A DNA stretch of 43,382 nt from Chitinophaga pinensis (GCA_945888525.1 CAMDAF010000020.1:1-43382), one strand, 5' to 3'. Numbered from the stretch's first letter, positions 1 to 8,757 are shown. Notes: generated from the letters alone by a model not told the origin. Numbers and translations: made by a program.

Positions 1-549
1 CCAATGATGCCGAATTATATTGAGGATTTCATGAGCAATCCTACCGGCAGTTTGGTTACTATACGCTGCAACCCTTGGGTGAACAAAAAGTTTGCTTTAA
101 TAGGCGATGCAGCCCATGCGGTTATACCGTTTTATGGACAAGGCATGAATTGCAGCTTTGAAGACGTTAAGGAATTGGATGAAATCATAGAAGCGCATTA
201 CCCTAACTGGGACGATATCTTCAAAAACTACCAAGACGCGCGTATAAAAAACGCGAATGCCATTGCCGATTTGGCTTGCAAAAACTTTGTTGAAATGCGC
301 GACTTGGTTGGAAGACCAGAGTTTATGCGCTTCAAGAAAATTGACAACGACCTGTGCGCTCACTACCCTGAAATGTACAAGAGCCAATACGAATTGGTTT
401 CTTTCTCAAAAACGTCTTACAAATATGCGCAAGATATGGGCTACAAAAACGAAGCTTTGATTGCCCATATCATGGAGCACAATTTGGATACCAATATCCA
501 AAATTCAGAAGTAATTAAACCCCTAATCGAACGTTTTGTTTTAAATTAA
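1..549 (+). CDS. kmo: Kynurenine 3-monooxygenase, C-terminal part (5' end outside window)
   Basis: This is the last 182 codons of an FAD-dependent aromatic hydroxylase that converts kynurenine to 3-hydroxykynurenine in tryptophan breakdown toward NAD. The frame is open from the first base of the window, so the start lies upstream; the internal ATGs at 4 and 7 are not the gene start. The key motif is GDAAHAVIPFYGQGMN near the beginning, the second FAD-binding segment (GD motif) of this flavoprotein family, and the residues that follow are typical of bacterial KMO. The C-terminus is soluble, without the membrane anchor of eukaryotic KMO. It ends 19 nt before a strong terminator. Family assignment is firm; the N-terminal dinucleotide-binding domain cannot be seen. 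Confidence 0.92.
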   Translation, partial: PMMPNYIEDFMSNPTGSLVTIRCNPWVNKKFALIGDAAHAVIPFYGQGMNCSFEDVKELDEIIEAHYPNWDDIFKNYQDARIKNANAIADLACKNFVEMRDLVGRPEFMRFKKIDNDLCAHYPEMYKSQYELVSFSKTSYKYAQDMGYKNEALIAHIMEHNLDTNIQNSEVIKPLIERFVLN

Positions 550-568
550 AATTTCTGATACCCTACTG

Positions 569-599
569 AAAGCGCATAATTAATTATGCGCTTTTTTTT
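569..599 (+). terminator. Intrinsic terminator of kmo
   Basis: A perfect palindrome (arms AAAGCGCATAATT / AATTATGCGCTTT, 569-594) is followed by an uninterrupted T-run to 599, a classic rho-independent terminator for the + strand. The stop codon of the convergent DUF3050 gene (580-582) lies inside the hairpin, so coding sequence and terminator overlap. On the minus strand only three T residues follow the stem, so it should terminate weakly that way. Confidence 0.9.
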
Positions 600-1365
600 G
601 GCAAATTTCTTCATACACACCATCCCATAAGGCGATGCGCTGTTGCAATGAGCGCAAGCTATATGAGCTAGCTTCTTCCCAATAGGCAGGATTGTTTTGA
701 CACAAATGCTCGGTCATGGCTAGAGCCAAATGGCTGTGGTGGTCTCCATCCACTTCAATATGTCTTTCCAAATAGTATTTAAATACAGATACACTTTCAG
801 GGAATGTTTTGTGCAATTCGTTGACCAAACTCATAAACATACCAGGAATTAAATCCTCGCGTCCAAAGGTAAAAATGGCGGCTTGCAAATAGGCTTTTTC
901 GCTGCGTATCACTTCAAAGGTAAAATCAACAAACTGGCGAGCTGCTGCAGGGGTATTCGATTCTTGGTAGGCAGCATCAAAACTATTGCCCTGTTTAATG
1001 GCTTCAATAAATTTCAAGATTGGGCCTTCGTTAGCCCCACATTGCTGCATGCCATCGATGTACAATTCAAAGTGGCTTTTGCGCACGCCGTTGGCATCAA
1101 CATCTGACTCCTCGCCCACCACAATTTCATTGATCAAATGGCGGGTATCGGCAGAACCGGTAGGATACCAAGGCACAGAAGTACAGGTTAATTTATTTTG
1201 CAATGACTTAAGCAAAGACATAAAATCCCACACTGCATACACATGGTATTTCATGAATATTTGCAGGTCGTTAAGATCTTGAATAACTGAGTAAACTTTA
1301 TGGTTTATAATTTCTTGTCGAAGTGGCTCTATTTGGGCTTTAAGCTTCTCTATTTCTGTTGACAT
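580..1365 (-). CDS. DUF3050 family protein, heme-oxygenase-like fold
   Basis: A 261-residue soluble protein that I recognise as DUF3050, a family with a predicted all-helical heme-oxygenase-like fold. Visible conserved elements are MKYHVYAVWDFM (residues 38-49), VPWYPTG (64-70), VVGEESDVD (82-90) and ERHIEVDGDHHSH (200-212). The dense E/H/D ligands in the last segment suggest a metal site like that of heme-oxygenase-like diiron oxidases; this is inference, and no substrate is known. The ATG at 1365 is supported by a TATTTTCG box 8 nt upstream. It is convergent with kmo and its stop codon sits in the kmo terminator. A link to kynurenine metabolism is possible but not shown. Confidence 0.85.
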   Translation of the reverse strand: MSTEIEKLKAQIEPLRQEIINHKVYSVIQDLNDLQIFMKYHVYAVWDFMSLLKSLQNKLTCTSVPWYPTGSADTRHLINEIVVGEESDVDANGVRKSHFELYIDGMQQCGANEGPILKFIEAIKQGNSFDAAYQESNTPAAARQFVDFTFEVIRSEKAYLQAAIFTFGREDLIPGMFMSLVNELHKTFPESVSVFKYYLERHIEVDGDHHSHLALAMTEHLCQNNPAYWEEASSYSLRSLQQRIALWDGVYEEICQKKAHN

Positions 1366-1373
1366 TTGCGCGG

Positions 1374-1381
1374 CGAAAATA
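1374..1381 (-). promoter_or_regulatory. -7 box of the DUF3050 gene
   Basis: TATTTTCG (minus strand, 1381 to 1374) matches TAnnTTTG with C for the third T and ends 8 nt before the ATG. A TTTG at 1401-1398 lies 16 nt upstream, slightly closer than the usual spacing. Confidence 0.5.
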
Positions 1382-1663
1382 CTGTTTTTATTAGTAACAA
1401 ATGTGACGTAAATAAGTTTTAGAATCTAGGAATTCAGAAATGAGAAATTGGGACATTTATGAATTGAAATTCAATTGAATTAGGATATAAAAAAATCTCA
1501 ATTTTAAATTTCCTAACACCACAATAAGCCATATCAATTAGGAAGACGTTATTGGATGTAAAATTCGGAACATGGCGGGTCTAGCAGAATCTTAAATTTA
1601 CCCCTAAGGTTTTAATTACTGATAAACCCACCATATTCTCAAATTTAATGTTACGAACTAATT

Positions 1664-2434
1664 TTAATTCTCGTTTCTTCTTCTAATTGCTAATGGCAAA
1701 GCAAATTTTGGTAAAAAGTCAATTAAATTAGTAGCTAACTTAAGTATATAACTATAAACTTCTTTATATAAATAGAAAGCTATTAACACAATAAAAGAGG
1801 CCGCAAAACCTAAAACACCCATTTTTAGATACACATCAAAATGATCATAATCTCCATAGATTTGATTGGGTATAAACTGGTTAAACATTTGCATGCCAGG
1901 CGCAATCCCCATAATTATGGTTGGAAATCTTAATAAAGGAGCATACACATAAGAACCAACTAAAGAAGCGAATATCTGAAGAACACTAACGTATATCAAC
2001 AGAATAAAAAGCAATTCACCAATGATTAAAATCAATTTAGGTAAAGTTTTATTAAAAACGAAGTCTAACAAACCTGTGTATTCCAATCCATTCAATTGTT
2101 CTGTGCGTTTCTTTAAAACACTAAACAAAGACCAAGCTGTTATTATACTAGCCACGGAACCTAATAATAGACCAACAATAGAACCAACTTTTTTACCACC
2201 GACTATCATTTCATTGGTAACAAAGTTTTTAATAAATCCATCGTCGCCAAATAGTCCAGTAATTGTTAAATAAATGCCTCCAATTAAAAGACCAAGGGAT
2301 GAAATCGACAGGGATAATGTAATGATTTTTTTAAATACATTTCCGTCATCTAGTTTCCCTAAAAAAGGAAGAATGAATTTGTTGTATGCATTATCCGTAA
2401 AAGACAAGGATACAAAGGGTAAGTTTTTTTCCAT
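1664..2434 (-). CDS. Unrecognised multi-pass membrane protein
   Basis: A 256-residue protein I cannot assign to a family. It has four to five long hydrophobic segments: about residues 37-60, 82-103, 132-160, a shorter one near 165-180 containing a GIAPGMQMF stretch, and 205-225. The C-terminus is basic (AIRRRNEN), suggesting a cytoplasmic end. No catalytic motif is visible. It stands alone: 298 nt separate it from the DUF3050 start and 280 nt from the protease behind it. Base composition is AT-rich, like the nearby intergenic DNA. The ATG at 2434 is the only reasonable start. It is probably a real gene because the frame is long and the hydrophobic pattern coherent. Confidence 0.6.
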   Translation of the reverse strand: MEKNLPFVSLSFTDNAYNKFILPFLGKLDDGNVFKKIITLSLSISSLGLLIGGIYLTITGLFGDDGFIKNFVTNEMIVGGKKVGSIVGLLLGSVASIITAWSLFSVLKKRTEQLNGLEYTGLLDFVFNKTLPKLILIIGELLFILLIYVSVLQIFASLVGSYVYAPLLRFPTIIMGIAPGMQMFNQFIPNQIYGDYDHFDVYLKMGVLGFAASFIVLIAFYLYKEVYSYILKLATNLIDFLPKFALPLAIRRRNEN

Positions 2435-2491
2435 CTTAATTAAATTTTATTTTTCCTACTCGTTTGGCTTTTCGGTTACGCCTCGTTTTTT

Positions 2492-2518
2492 AAAGTGGTA
2501 TCTGAACTCCACTTTTTT
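2492..2518 (+). terminator. Orphan terminator-like hairpin
   Basis: AAAGTGG (2492-2498) pairs with CCACTTT (2509-2515) across a 10-nt loop and is followed by a T-run. It points along the + strand, but no + strand gene precedes it. It lies in the 280-nt gap between two minus-strand genes, where I see nothing else certain. It could end a non-coding or antisense transcript, or be a relic. Confidence 0.4.
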
Positions 2519-2714
2519 CTGTTTTGTCACTTTGGGTGGTCGGCCCGTTGGCTTTCGCAAACCGGATTATGATTTATTTGGAACATGAGGAAATGCAGCG
2601 AATAGCATTAGCGCATAAGAGGCGCAGTACCCTTAATTAGAGTGGTTTTATTTGCTGCAGATTGTTTATTACACTATTTCGTGTTTGTTTTATTAGATGT
2701 TTGACGAAATAATG

Positions 2715-3953
2715 TTATTGATTGGTTACTACAAAAATCTGTTTCAAATTCTCACCCAAACTGAACAAATAAATACCTGCTGCTAAATTGCCAATTTCAA
2801 TGGTCGAATTCTCTGAAAATATTACACCTTTTAAAATTATTTTACCAGTATTGTCATAAACCACATAAGCGGAGCCTAAAAGCTTTTTATCTGCACTTAC
2901 AGTGATTGCACTTTGGGCAGGATTCGGGAATACCGAAAACAAAGTCGTATTGTTTATTTCATTTAACCCTAAAGACCCACAGCCTCCTGAGCTTAACAAA
3001 CTTGCTCTTGGTGAAACTGAAGCTGTAGCTCTAATTCTATCTTTCTGTCCTTGGGTAAATCGGTTTACCAATGGACAATAAGACATATAATTATACCGGC
3101 TATTGTCCCACACACCATTGGAAGAGCATGGATTATTTGCAACACAATCCCCTTGTTTGTGCGGTGGTGTATCGCAAATACGGTCTCCATTTACAAGACA
3201 ATTTGTATCTACTGGACACGAAACATTTCCTCCATCACCATTAAAGGTATGGTAAAGGAAAAACCCATGACCAACCTCATGGGGTAAAGTTCCGCTGTTG
3301 CTTGTCATTGAGGTGGAAACGATAACCAAACCATCGTATAGCCCCCCCACCGGATAGGATGCATATCCAACAAAGCCACCATTGCATATTTTGCTAACTA
3401 CCCAAATATTATAATAATCAGAAACCGGCCATCTGCTTAAATCCTTTAATGTTTTTTCGACAGCACCAGTGCAGGTATTCCCTGTAGGAGCTACTCCATT
3501 TGATTGATAATTTGGGATACTTGAACCATTTATCCGATTTATACCATTGCTTGAATTCCCATTGGGGTCTTTACTTGCGAGGCAAAATTCCAATTCAACA
3601 TCAACACCCAAACCATTTGTGTTTTTAAAGCGGTCGTTGAGTCCTGAAATGGCTTGTTGAATTTGAATATCTGAAATATTGGTAGCTGTGCCGATAGCCT
3701 CTCCCAAATGCACCACATGAACAACCACCGGAATGCGGTAGCGGGTAGCTCGAAATTTTGTATGCACTTTGCTTTGCGCACTTATTTCAATTTGAGACTC
3801 AAGTAAAAGTATTTGCTTTCGATATACTGAATCTGATTGCATCAGATTATTGTGAATATAATCGGTGGCGCATTCAAAACTTTGTGCAATACTCTTATTC
3901 AGAAAAAGCGAAAAGAGAATGATTAATACAATATAATTTGACGTTTTTGTCAT
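2715..3953 (-). CDS. Secreted M43-family zinc metalloprotease with T9SS sorting domain
   Basis: A 412-residue exported protease of the M43 (pappalysin/cytophagalysin) family. Residues 1-24 form a signal peptide ending near SIAQ. The zinc site is HEVGHGFFLYH at 225-235 (three His ligands and the catalytic Glu), followed by the Met-turn segment YNYMSYC near 288-294. Cysteines around 246-276 probably form disulfides. The last 75 residues are a type A T9SS C-terminal sorting domain starting VFPNPAQS, so the protein should cross the outer membrane by type IX secretion and be surface-attached or released. I start it at ATG 3953, directly before the signal peptide; the frame extends to an upstream ATG at 3998, which would add 15 polar residues. 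Confidence 0.9.
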   Translation of the reverse strand: MTKTSNYIVLIILFSLFLNKSIAQSFECATDYIHNNLMQSDSVYRKQILLLESQIEISAQSKVHTKFRATRYRIPVVVHVVHLGEAIGTATNISDIQIQQAISGLNDRFKNTNGLGVDVELEFCLASKDPNGNSSNGINRINGSSIPNYQSNGVAPTGNTCTGAVEKTLKDLSRWPVSDYYNIWVVSKICNGGFVGYASYPVGGLYDGLVIVSTSMTSNSGTLPHEVGHGFFLYHTFNGDGGNVSCPVDTNCLVNGDRICDTPPHKQGDCVANNPCSSNGVWDNSRYNYMSYCPLVNRFTQGQKDRIRATASVSPRASLLSSGGCGSLGLNEINNTTLFSVFPNPAQSAITVSADKKLLGSAYVVYDNTGKIILKGVIFSENSTIEIGNLAAGIYLFSLGENLKQIFVVTNQ

Positions 3954-3998
3954 TTGATTTTTTATTGATGGGTCTTTATAATTTCGGTTTTGCAACAT

Positions 3999-4694
3999 TT
4001 ATATATTTTGTTTATTTTCTCAAGCTTTGCTTTTTTCAATACCACAATTTATTTTCAAGAACGCTTACAATTTGGCCCCATTACAAATGATATCTTTTGC
4101 TTTTCTAGACCATTTAATAGTCCCTTAGCAATTGATTACACTTCGTTAATATGGATAAATATTCAGTAAAAATTGGTTTAAGTTTCTCCTGAATTAGTTA
4201 AACAATGTTCGCAATTAAGTACAATTACGCGATATTGCCAAACTTTATTAAAAACAATAAATTAATTAAGTATATTCTAATTAAATATTAGTAATCAGCA
4301 TATTATAAAAAATAAATTGGCCTCAATTTTAGAAACTGCCCCCAAAGTGCAGCGGCAGCCCTAGGGCGCAAATTGATCTGTTAGAATCCGTAAACAGGGC
4401 GGCGTGGTAACTAGCCCCTGTTAAATATTATTAAAAAACCGATTATAGTCGCGCACTAGGCTATAGCGGAACTGGGTAAGGCAGAGAAAGGAGAAATTGA
4501 GGAAATGAGAAATTGATGAACCGATAAATTGATAGGTCGTTTACGGAAATATATGCACTTCATTTTTTTAAAATCAATACAAGTCAATATTTTATAACAA
4601 AAAAAGCGCTTTTATTCAACGAGGCTCCTAAAAAAACTATACCCTATACCCTACTTCGCCCACTGGAGTGTAACGCAGGTGGGTACCCTAGACC
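3999..4694. other. Gene-free region with dispersed repeats
   Basis: About 690 nt with no credible ORF. The first 330 nt are very AT-rich. From about 4330 composition changes: an imperfect inverted repeat AACAGGGC / GCCCCTGTT lies near 4393-4430, a 28-nt dispersed repeat at 4501-4528, and CCCTA-type short repeats at 4637-4697 that run into the 3' end of aroA. No promoter or RNA could be assigned. Confidence 0.6.
4501..4528 (+). repeat. Dispersed repeat, copy A (GGAAATGA type)
   Basis: GGAAATGAGAAATTGATGAA followed by ccgataaa matches 11221-11248 at 25 of 28 positions. A shorter relative (GAAATGAGAAATTG) is present near 1439. All copies are intergenic and on the same strand. Confidence 0.6.
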
Positions 4695-4727
4695 CTAGAT
4701 CTCCGGCCCTGGATCCACGGCCCTGAA
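4637..4727 (+). repeat. CCCTA/CCCTAGA-type short repeats entering aroA
   Basis: Iterated ACCCTA, ACCCTAGA, CCCTAGAT, CCCTGGAT and CCCTGAAT units, irregularly spaced. A similar cluster lies at 11450-11476. The last units form the final codons of aroA, giving its tail GPEI. Confidence 0.55.
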
Positions 4728-5945
4728 TGTTGCATTAAAATCCAACCAATAATTCGGATACGATTTTTTAACCACCGTTTCTTCATCTATTTCGATGTCG
4801 GTTTCGAATGCAAACAAACTCAAGGCCATGGCAATGCGGTGGTCGTTGAACGACTTGAATTGATACGCAGTTTTGGGTGTTGCGAAGTCTTCGTCGTATA
4901 CCAATTCGACCGTGTCGTTGTTTACCTGCTTGAGTTCAACACCACATTGCTTGAGGTTTTCAGCCATGGCTTCGATGCGGTTGCTTTCTTTATGTCTTAA
5001 ATTGGCCACGCCCATAAACACGGCCTTGGCTTTTTTAATGGCACATAAGGCCAGTAAAACCGGGAACATATCGGGCACATCTTCTACGTCAAATATGGGT
5101 GTTTCGGCAGTGGTTTCTTTCTTGCTCAAGGTCAAACCGTCGGGCCTGAACACTGCGTGAACGCCGAAATCATTGAATAGGAAAACCGCCATTGAATCGC
5201 CTTGCGGCGACTCTTTTTTCAAACCTGGTAAAAATATTTGTGCCGAATCAGACAAGGCCACCCAAGCAAATATAAAGCTTGCAGCACTCCAATCGGATTC
5301 CACCATTCGTCTGCCTTGGGTCTTGTATACGCCTTTGTTTATCCATATGGCTTCTTCTTCTTCATCCATTTCAACCCCTACGCCTGCCAATTCCATTTGA
5401 AATTGAGTGAGGTAGACATAGGGCGCAGAACTCAAGTCGCCTGTTATTTCAATGTTCAAGCCTTGGTCGAAGTAAGGTCCAATCAACATCAAAGCACTGA
5501 TGAATTGACTGCTCAATGATCCATTGATTTTCACTTCTTCAATTTTGCTGTCGGTAGACTTTATAACTTTAAGCGGCAACTGGTAAGGGTTTTCAAGAAA
5601 TTGAAATTCTGCCCCCAATTGCTCCAAGGCTTTAAGCAAAGGTTGAATTGGGCGTTCTTTCAAACGCTCATTGCCTGTGATGCTGAGTTCAATTCCCTTC
5701 AAAGCCGCATAGGCTATGTACAAACGCAGGGGTGTACCTGCATCTTTAAAATCAACTTCGCCTTCTGTTTGTGTCAAGGCTTTGTACAGCAATTGCACAT
5801 CGGTGCTGCCTTCTTGCACATCTTCTGCTGTCAAGGTCTGGTTTAAAGCCTTAATAATTAAATTGCGGTTGAGTATACTTTTAGATACCGGCAAGTACAC
5901 TTCACCTTTAATGTTTCTGTTTTTTATCTTCTTTAAACTCAGCAT
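4695..5945 (-). CDS. aroA: 3-phosphoshikimate 1-carboxyvinyltransferase (EPSP synthase)
   Basis: Joins shikimate-3-phosphate and phosphoenolpyruvate to EPSP, the sixth step of the shikimate pathway to aromatic amino acids. The 416-residue protein has the two-domain EPSP synthase hallmarks: LPVSKS (18-23, substrate-binding Lys/Ser), DAGTPLR (68-74), NGSLSSQF, ESDWSAAS, VEDVPDMFP with the catalytic Asp, RHKESNRIEAM and FNDHRIAMA. The residue after the Arg of DAGTPLR is Leu where many enzymes have Pro. The ATG at 5945 follows a good promoter by only 11 nt. Its last codons (VDPGPEI) are read from the CCCTGGA-type repeats, so the native C-terminus was probably a little different. It diverges from gpsA. 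Confidence 0.95.
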   Translation of the reverse strand: MLSLKKIKNRNIKGEVYLPVSKSILNRNLIIKALNQTLTAEDVQEGSTDVQLLYKALTQTEGEVDFKDAGTPLRLYIAYAALKGIELSITGNERLKERPIQPLLKALEQLGAEFQFLENPYQLPLKVIKSTDSKIEEVKINGSLSSQFISALMLIGPYFDQGLNIEITGDLSSAPYVYLTQFQMELAGVGVEMDEEEEAIWINKGVYKTQGRRMVESDWSAASFIFAWVALSDSAQIFLPGLKKESPQGDSMAVFLFNDFGVHAVFRPDGLTLSKKETTAETPIFDVEDVPDMFPVLLALCAIKKAKAVFMGVANLRHKESNRIEAMAENLKQCGVELKQVNNDTVELVYDEDFATPKTAYQFKSFNDHRIAMALSLFAFETDIEIDEETVVKKSYPNYWLDFNATFRAVDPGPEI

Positions 5946-5956
5946 AGAATGGACTG

Positions 5957-5987
5957 CAAATTTATGCCTTTTATGGGCGGCTACAAA
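5957..5987 (-). promoter_or_regulatory. aroA promoter
   Basis: On the minus strand, TTTG (5987-5984), 19 nt, then TAAATTTG (5964-5957) match the Bacteroidota -33/-7 consensus exactly. The box ends 11 nt before the aroA ATG, predicting a leader of only a few nucleotides. Confidence 0.75.
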
Positions 5988-6060
5988 GTGAAATCAAACG
6001 CTTGGCAAAAGCTGTGCAAGGATTCTAAACAAATAATGAGTAAATATTTCGTAAAACCTT

Positions 6061-6068
6061 TAATTTCG
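6061..6068 (+). promoter_or_regulatory. -7 box of gpsA
   Basis: TAATTTCG, the C variant of TAnnTTTG also seen before fumC, ends 9 nt before the ATG at 6078. No clear -33 TTG is seen. It favours 6078 over the in-frame ATG at 6036. Confidence 0.45.
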
Positions 6069-6077
6069 CAAGCAGAG

Positions 6078-7073
6078 ATGAGAAAGATTGGTATAATAGG
6101 CAATGGAAGTTGGGCTACGGCATTAATTAAAATCCTGTGCGATAATCCTGAGGAAAAACAAATCACTTGGTATTTGCGCAACGAAGCAGATATTGAATTT
6201 ATCCATGAATACGGCCACAACCCGAGGTACCTTACCGATGTATCGACCGATTTGGATCAGGTGCAACTCAGTAGCGATTTAAATGCTGTGGTGGCCAATA
6301 ACGATTTTATTTTGGTGGCTGTTCCCTCTGCTTTCGTTCACCAAGTGCTATCTGAATTGCCTGCAGACAGTTTCAAAAACAAAAAAATTATTTCTGCCGT
6401 TAAAGGCGTGAACCCTGAAACGCATCAGATTATTAGCCATTATTTTGAAAGCACTTGGATGGTTCCCGACGCCAGCATTGCGGCCATTAGTGGACCTTGC
6501 CATGCCGAGGAAGTGGCCATGGAAAAATTGAGTTATTTGACCATAGCATCCAACGAACAAACCTTGGCGGAAGAATTGGCTGCTTTGTACTGCTGCCATT
6601 ACATTTACACCAAAACCACCAATGATATTTACGGCATTGAATACGCTGCGGTTTTGAAAAATGTATACGCCATTGCCTGCGGCATTTGCCATGGTCTTGG
6701 ATACGGCGACAATTTTCAATCGGTGTTGGTATCTGCTGCCTCTCGTGAAACTGAGCGTTTCCTTGAAGCCAGCCATCAAACCCACCGCGATGTAAAGGAA
6801 AATGCCTACCTGGGCGATTTGTTGGTAACCGCCTATTCGCAGTTTAGCCGCAACAGAACCTTCGGAAACATGTTGGGTAAAGGTTATACCGTTAAAAGCG
6901 CGCAAATGGAAATGAACATGGTAGCTGAAGGCTATTATGCCACCAAAACCATGAAAGAAATTAACGAAACGGTAAATGCGGACACCCCGATATTGGATGC
7001 CGTTTACCAAATCATATACAAACACGGTTCAGCCCGCAAATTGATGTTGGAACTGACTAAAAAAATAATCTAA
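6078..7073 (+). CDS. gpsA: Glycerol-3-phosphate dehydrogenase [NAD(P)+]
   Basis: Reduces dihydroxyacetone phosphate to sn-glycerol-3-phosphate, the backbone of membrane phospholipids. The protein is 331 residues from the ATG at 6078, the usual family length. The N-terminus carries the Rossmann loop IGIIGNGSWATAL. Further family motifs are VSAVKGVNPE-like (SAVKGVNPE), ISGPCHAEEV, and EYAAVLKNVYAIACG with the catalytic Lys, then NAYLGDLLVTAYS and SRNRTFG. The frame extends upstream to ATGs at 6036 and 5949, but those add residues lacking family similarity and 5949 would sit inside the aroA promoter. polX begins 13 nt after its stop, so the two are probably cotranscribed. Confidence 0.93.
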   Translation: MRKIGIIGNGSWATALIKILCDNPEEKQITWYLRNEADIEFIHEYGHNPRYLTDVSTDLDQVQLSSDLNAVVANNDFILVAVPSAFVHQVLSELPADSFKNKKIISAVKGVNPETHQIISHYFESTWMVPDASIAAISGPCHAEEVAMEKLSYLTIASNEQTLAEELAALYCCHYIYTKTTNDIYGIEYAAVLKNVYAIACGICHGLGYGDNFQSVLVSAASRETERFLEASHQTHRDVKENAYLGDLLVTAYSQFSRNRTFGNMLGKGYTVKSAQMEMNMVAEGYYATKTMKEINETVNADTPILDAVYQIIYKHGSARKLMLELTKKII

Positions 7074-7086
7074 ATAGAAACGCGCT

Positions 7087-8757
7087 ATGCTTTCTAACCG
7101 CGACATATCAAACATACTCACACAATACGCAAAACTGTATGAGCTGCATGATGGCAATCCTTTTAAAGTAAAATCTCTGGCTGCAGCGGCTTTTAACATC
7201 AAGAAAATTGCAGCTTCTCTCACCGACATGAGCGAGGAAGAACTTAACAAGGTGCCTCAATTGGGGAAAAGCTTAGCCCCCAAGGTGATAGAAATTATCC
7301 AAACGGGAAGCTTCAAAGAACTGGATGAACTATTAGAAATTACCCCAAAAGGCATACAAGATATTCTGCAAGTAAAAGGTTTGGGTCCAAAGAAAGTTGA
7401 AGTGCTTTGGAAATCTGTAGGCATTGCCTCAATTCCTGAATTGTTAGACGCTTGCCGCGAAAACCGTTTGGTGGAAATCAAAGGTTTTGGCTTCAAATCA
7501 CAAGCGCAAATATTAAACGATATTGAATTTAAATTCAGCGCTGAAGGTCAATTCCATTGGGCCAAAATGCAAGCCGTTGTTGCTTATCTCGATCAAACCT
7601 TTGAGGGCATGCCTGAAGTTGAGCAATACCAAGTGGTTGGAGAATTCAGGCGCTTCAATGACATAGTCCACTCGGTTGACTATGTTTTGGTAACTGAAAA
7701 TCTGGAGGCCATTTCGGACCATTTGTGTGAAAGCGAAAATTTTGAATTGTTCGATTGCGACGAAGACTCATACACTCTAATCTACTTAGAAGCCTTAAAC
7801 GTTCGTTTGTTTAACAGCAGCCACGAGCGCTGGGGGAATTCTTTATTGGAACGCACGGCGACTGAAAGCCATCTCGACCTCATTAAATACCAATCTAGGG
7901 CCGGCAATTTTGAGGATGAAGAATCCATATTTAAAGCACTAGCCCTGCCCTATGTCTTGCCTGAATTGCGTGAGGGCTTGAACGAATTGCAGCATCTAGC
8001 TGAGCAAGACAAACTCATTACCTATAAAGATTTAAAAGGCACCTTGCACAACCACAGCACCTACAGTGATGGTTTGCATACCTTGGCAGAAATGGCCCAA
8101 GAAGCCCGTATGATGGGTCTGGAATACATCGGCATATGCGACCACTCTCAAACAGCTTCATACGCTGGTGGCTTGAGACCAGAAAGGGTCTTAGAACAGA
8201 TGCGGGAAATTGATGCCTTGAATGAAAAGATGGCGCCCTTTAAAATTTTCAAGGGTATAGAAAGTGATATATTATCCGATGGCAGTTTGGATTACAGCGA
8301 TGATATTTTGCAGTTGTTTGACCTTGTGGTGGCCAGTGTTCACAGCAACTTGACTATGGACCAAGAAAAGGCGCACATGCGTTTGACCAAAGCCATAGAA
8401 AATCCTTACACCAATATTTTGGGACACCCAACAGGACGTTTGCTTTTAATGCGTTCGGGTTATCCAATAGACCATGCCTATATTATTGATGCTTGTATAG
8501 CCAACCATGTGGTGATAGAACTCAATGCCCACCCTTACCGCCTAGACCTCGATTGGCGTTGGATAGATTACGCCCTCAGTAAAGGTGGCATGATTAGTAT
8601 CAATCCTGATGCCCACCAAAAAGAAGGTTTGTCCGACATGCAATACGGTGTTAATGTGGCCAGAAAAGGCTATTTAAAACCCGAGCAATGTTTGAATGCC
8701 TTAGATGTAAACGCCTTTATTCTGCACCTTGAAAACAAAAGAAAGCGCAGCTTATGA
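7087..8757 (+). CDS. polX: PolX-type protein: degenerate X-family polymerase domain fused to PHP nuclease domain
   Basis: A 556-residue protein with bacterial PolX architecture. Residues 1-150 hold the N-terminal helical domain and helix-hairpin-helix elements (VPQLGKSLAPKV, VKGLGPKKVEVL). The polymerase palm is present but damaged: where active enzymes have a GS..RR..E..GDID motif this reads GEFRRFNDIVHSVDYV (185-200), so the first catalytic Asp is Ser196, and the third aligns with Asn238 (EALNVRLF). The C-terminal PHP domain (318-556) looks intact: HNHSTYSDG (321-329), CDHS, KGIESDIL, ASVHSN, GHP and NPDAHQ. I infer a metal-dependent nuclease or phosphoesterase, not a polymerase. It overlaps the next gene by 4 nt. 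Confidence 0.9.
   Translation: MLSNRDISNILTQYAKLYELHDGNPFKVKSLAAAAFNIKKIAASLTDMSEEELNKVPQLGKSLAPKVIEIIQTGSFKELDELLEITPKGIQDILQVKGLGPKKVEVLWKSVGIASIPELLDACRENRLVEIKGFGFKSQAQILNDIEFKFSAEGQFHWAKMQAVVAYLDQTFEGMPEVEQYQVVGEFRRFNDIVHSVDYVLVTENLEAISDHLCESENFELFDCDEDSYTLIYLEALNVRLFNSSHERWGNSLLERTATESHLDLIKYQSRAGNFEDEESIFKALALPYVLPELREGLNELQHLAEQDKLITYKDLKGTLHNHSTYSDGLHTLAEMAQEARMMGLEYIGICDHSQTASYAGGLRPERVLEQMREIDALNEKMAPFKIFKGIESDILSDGSLDYSDDILQLFDLVVASVHSNLTMDQEKAHMRLTKAIENPYTNILGHPTGRLLLMRSGYPIDHAYIIDACIANHVVIELNAHPYRLDLDWRWIDYALSKGGMISINPDAHQKEGLSDMQYGVNVARKGYLKPEQCLNALDVNAFILHLENKRKRSL

Noticed and set aside
2274-2588. 104-codon + strand ORF overlapping the 1664-2434 membrane protein
   Set aside because: Its first half is antisense to the membrane protein and its composition is not protein-like; the minus-strand frame gives coherent membrane helices.
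4637-4727. CCCTA repeats as telomere-like or plant-derived sequence
   Set aside because: Units are irregular, few and interrupted, and lie inside a bacterial chromosome; resemblance to telomeric heptamers is coincidental.
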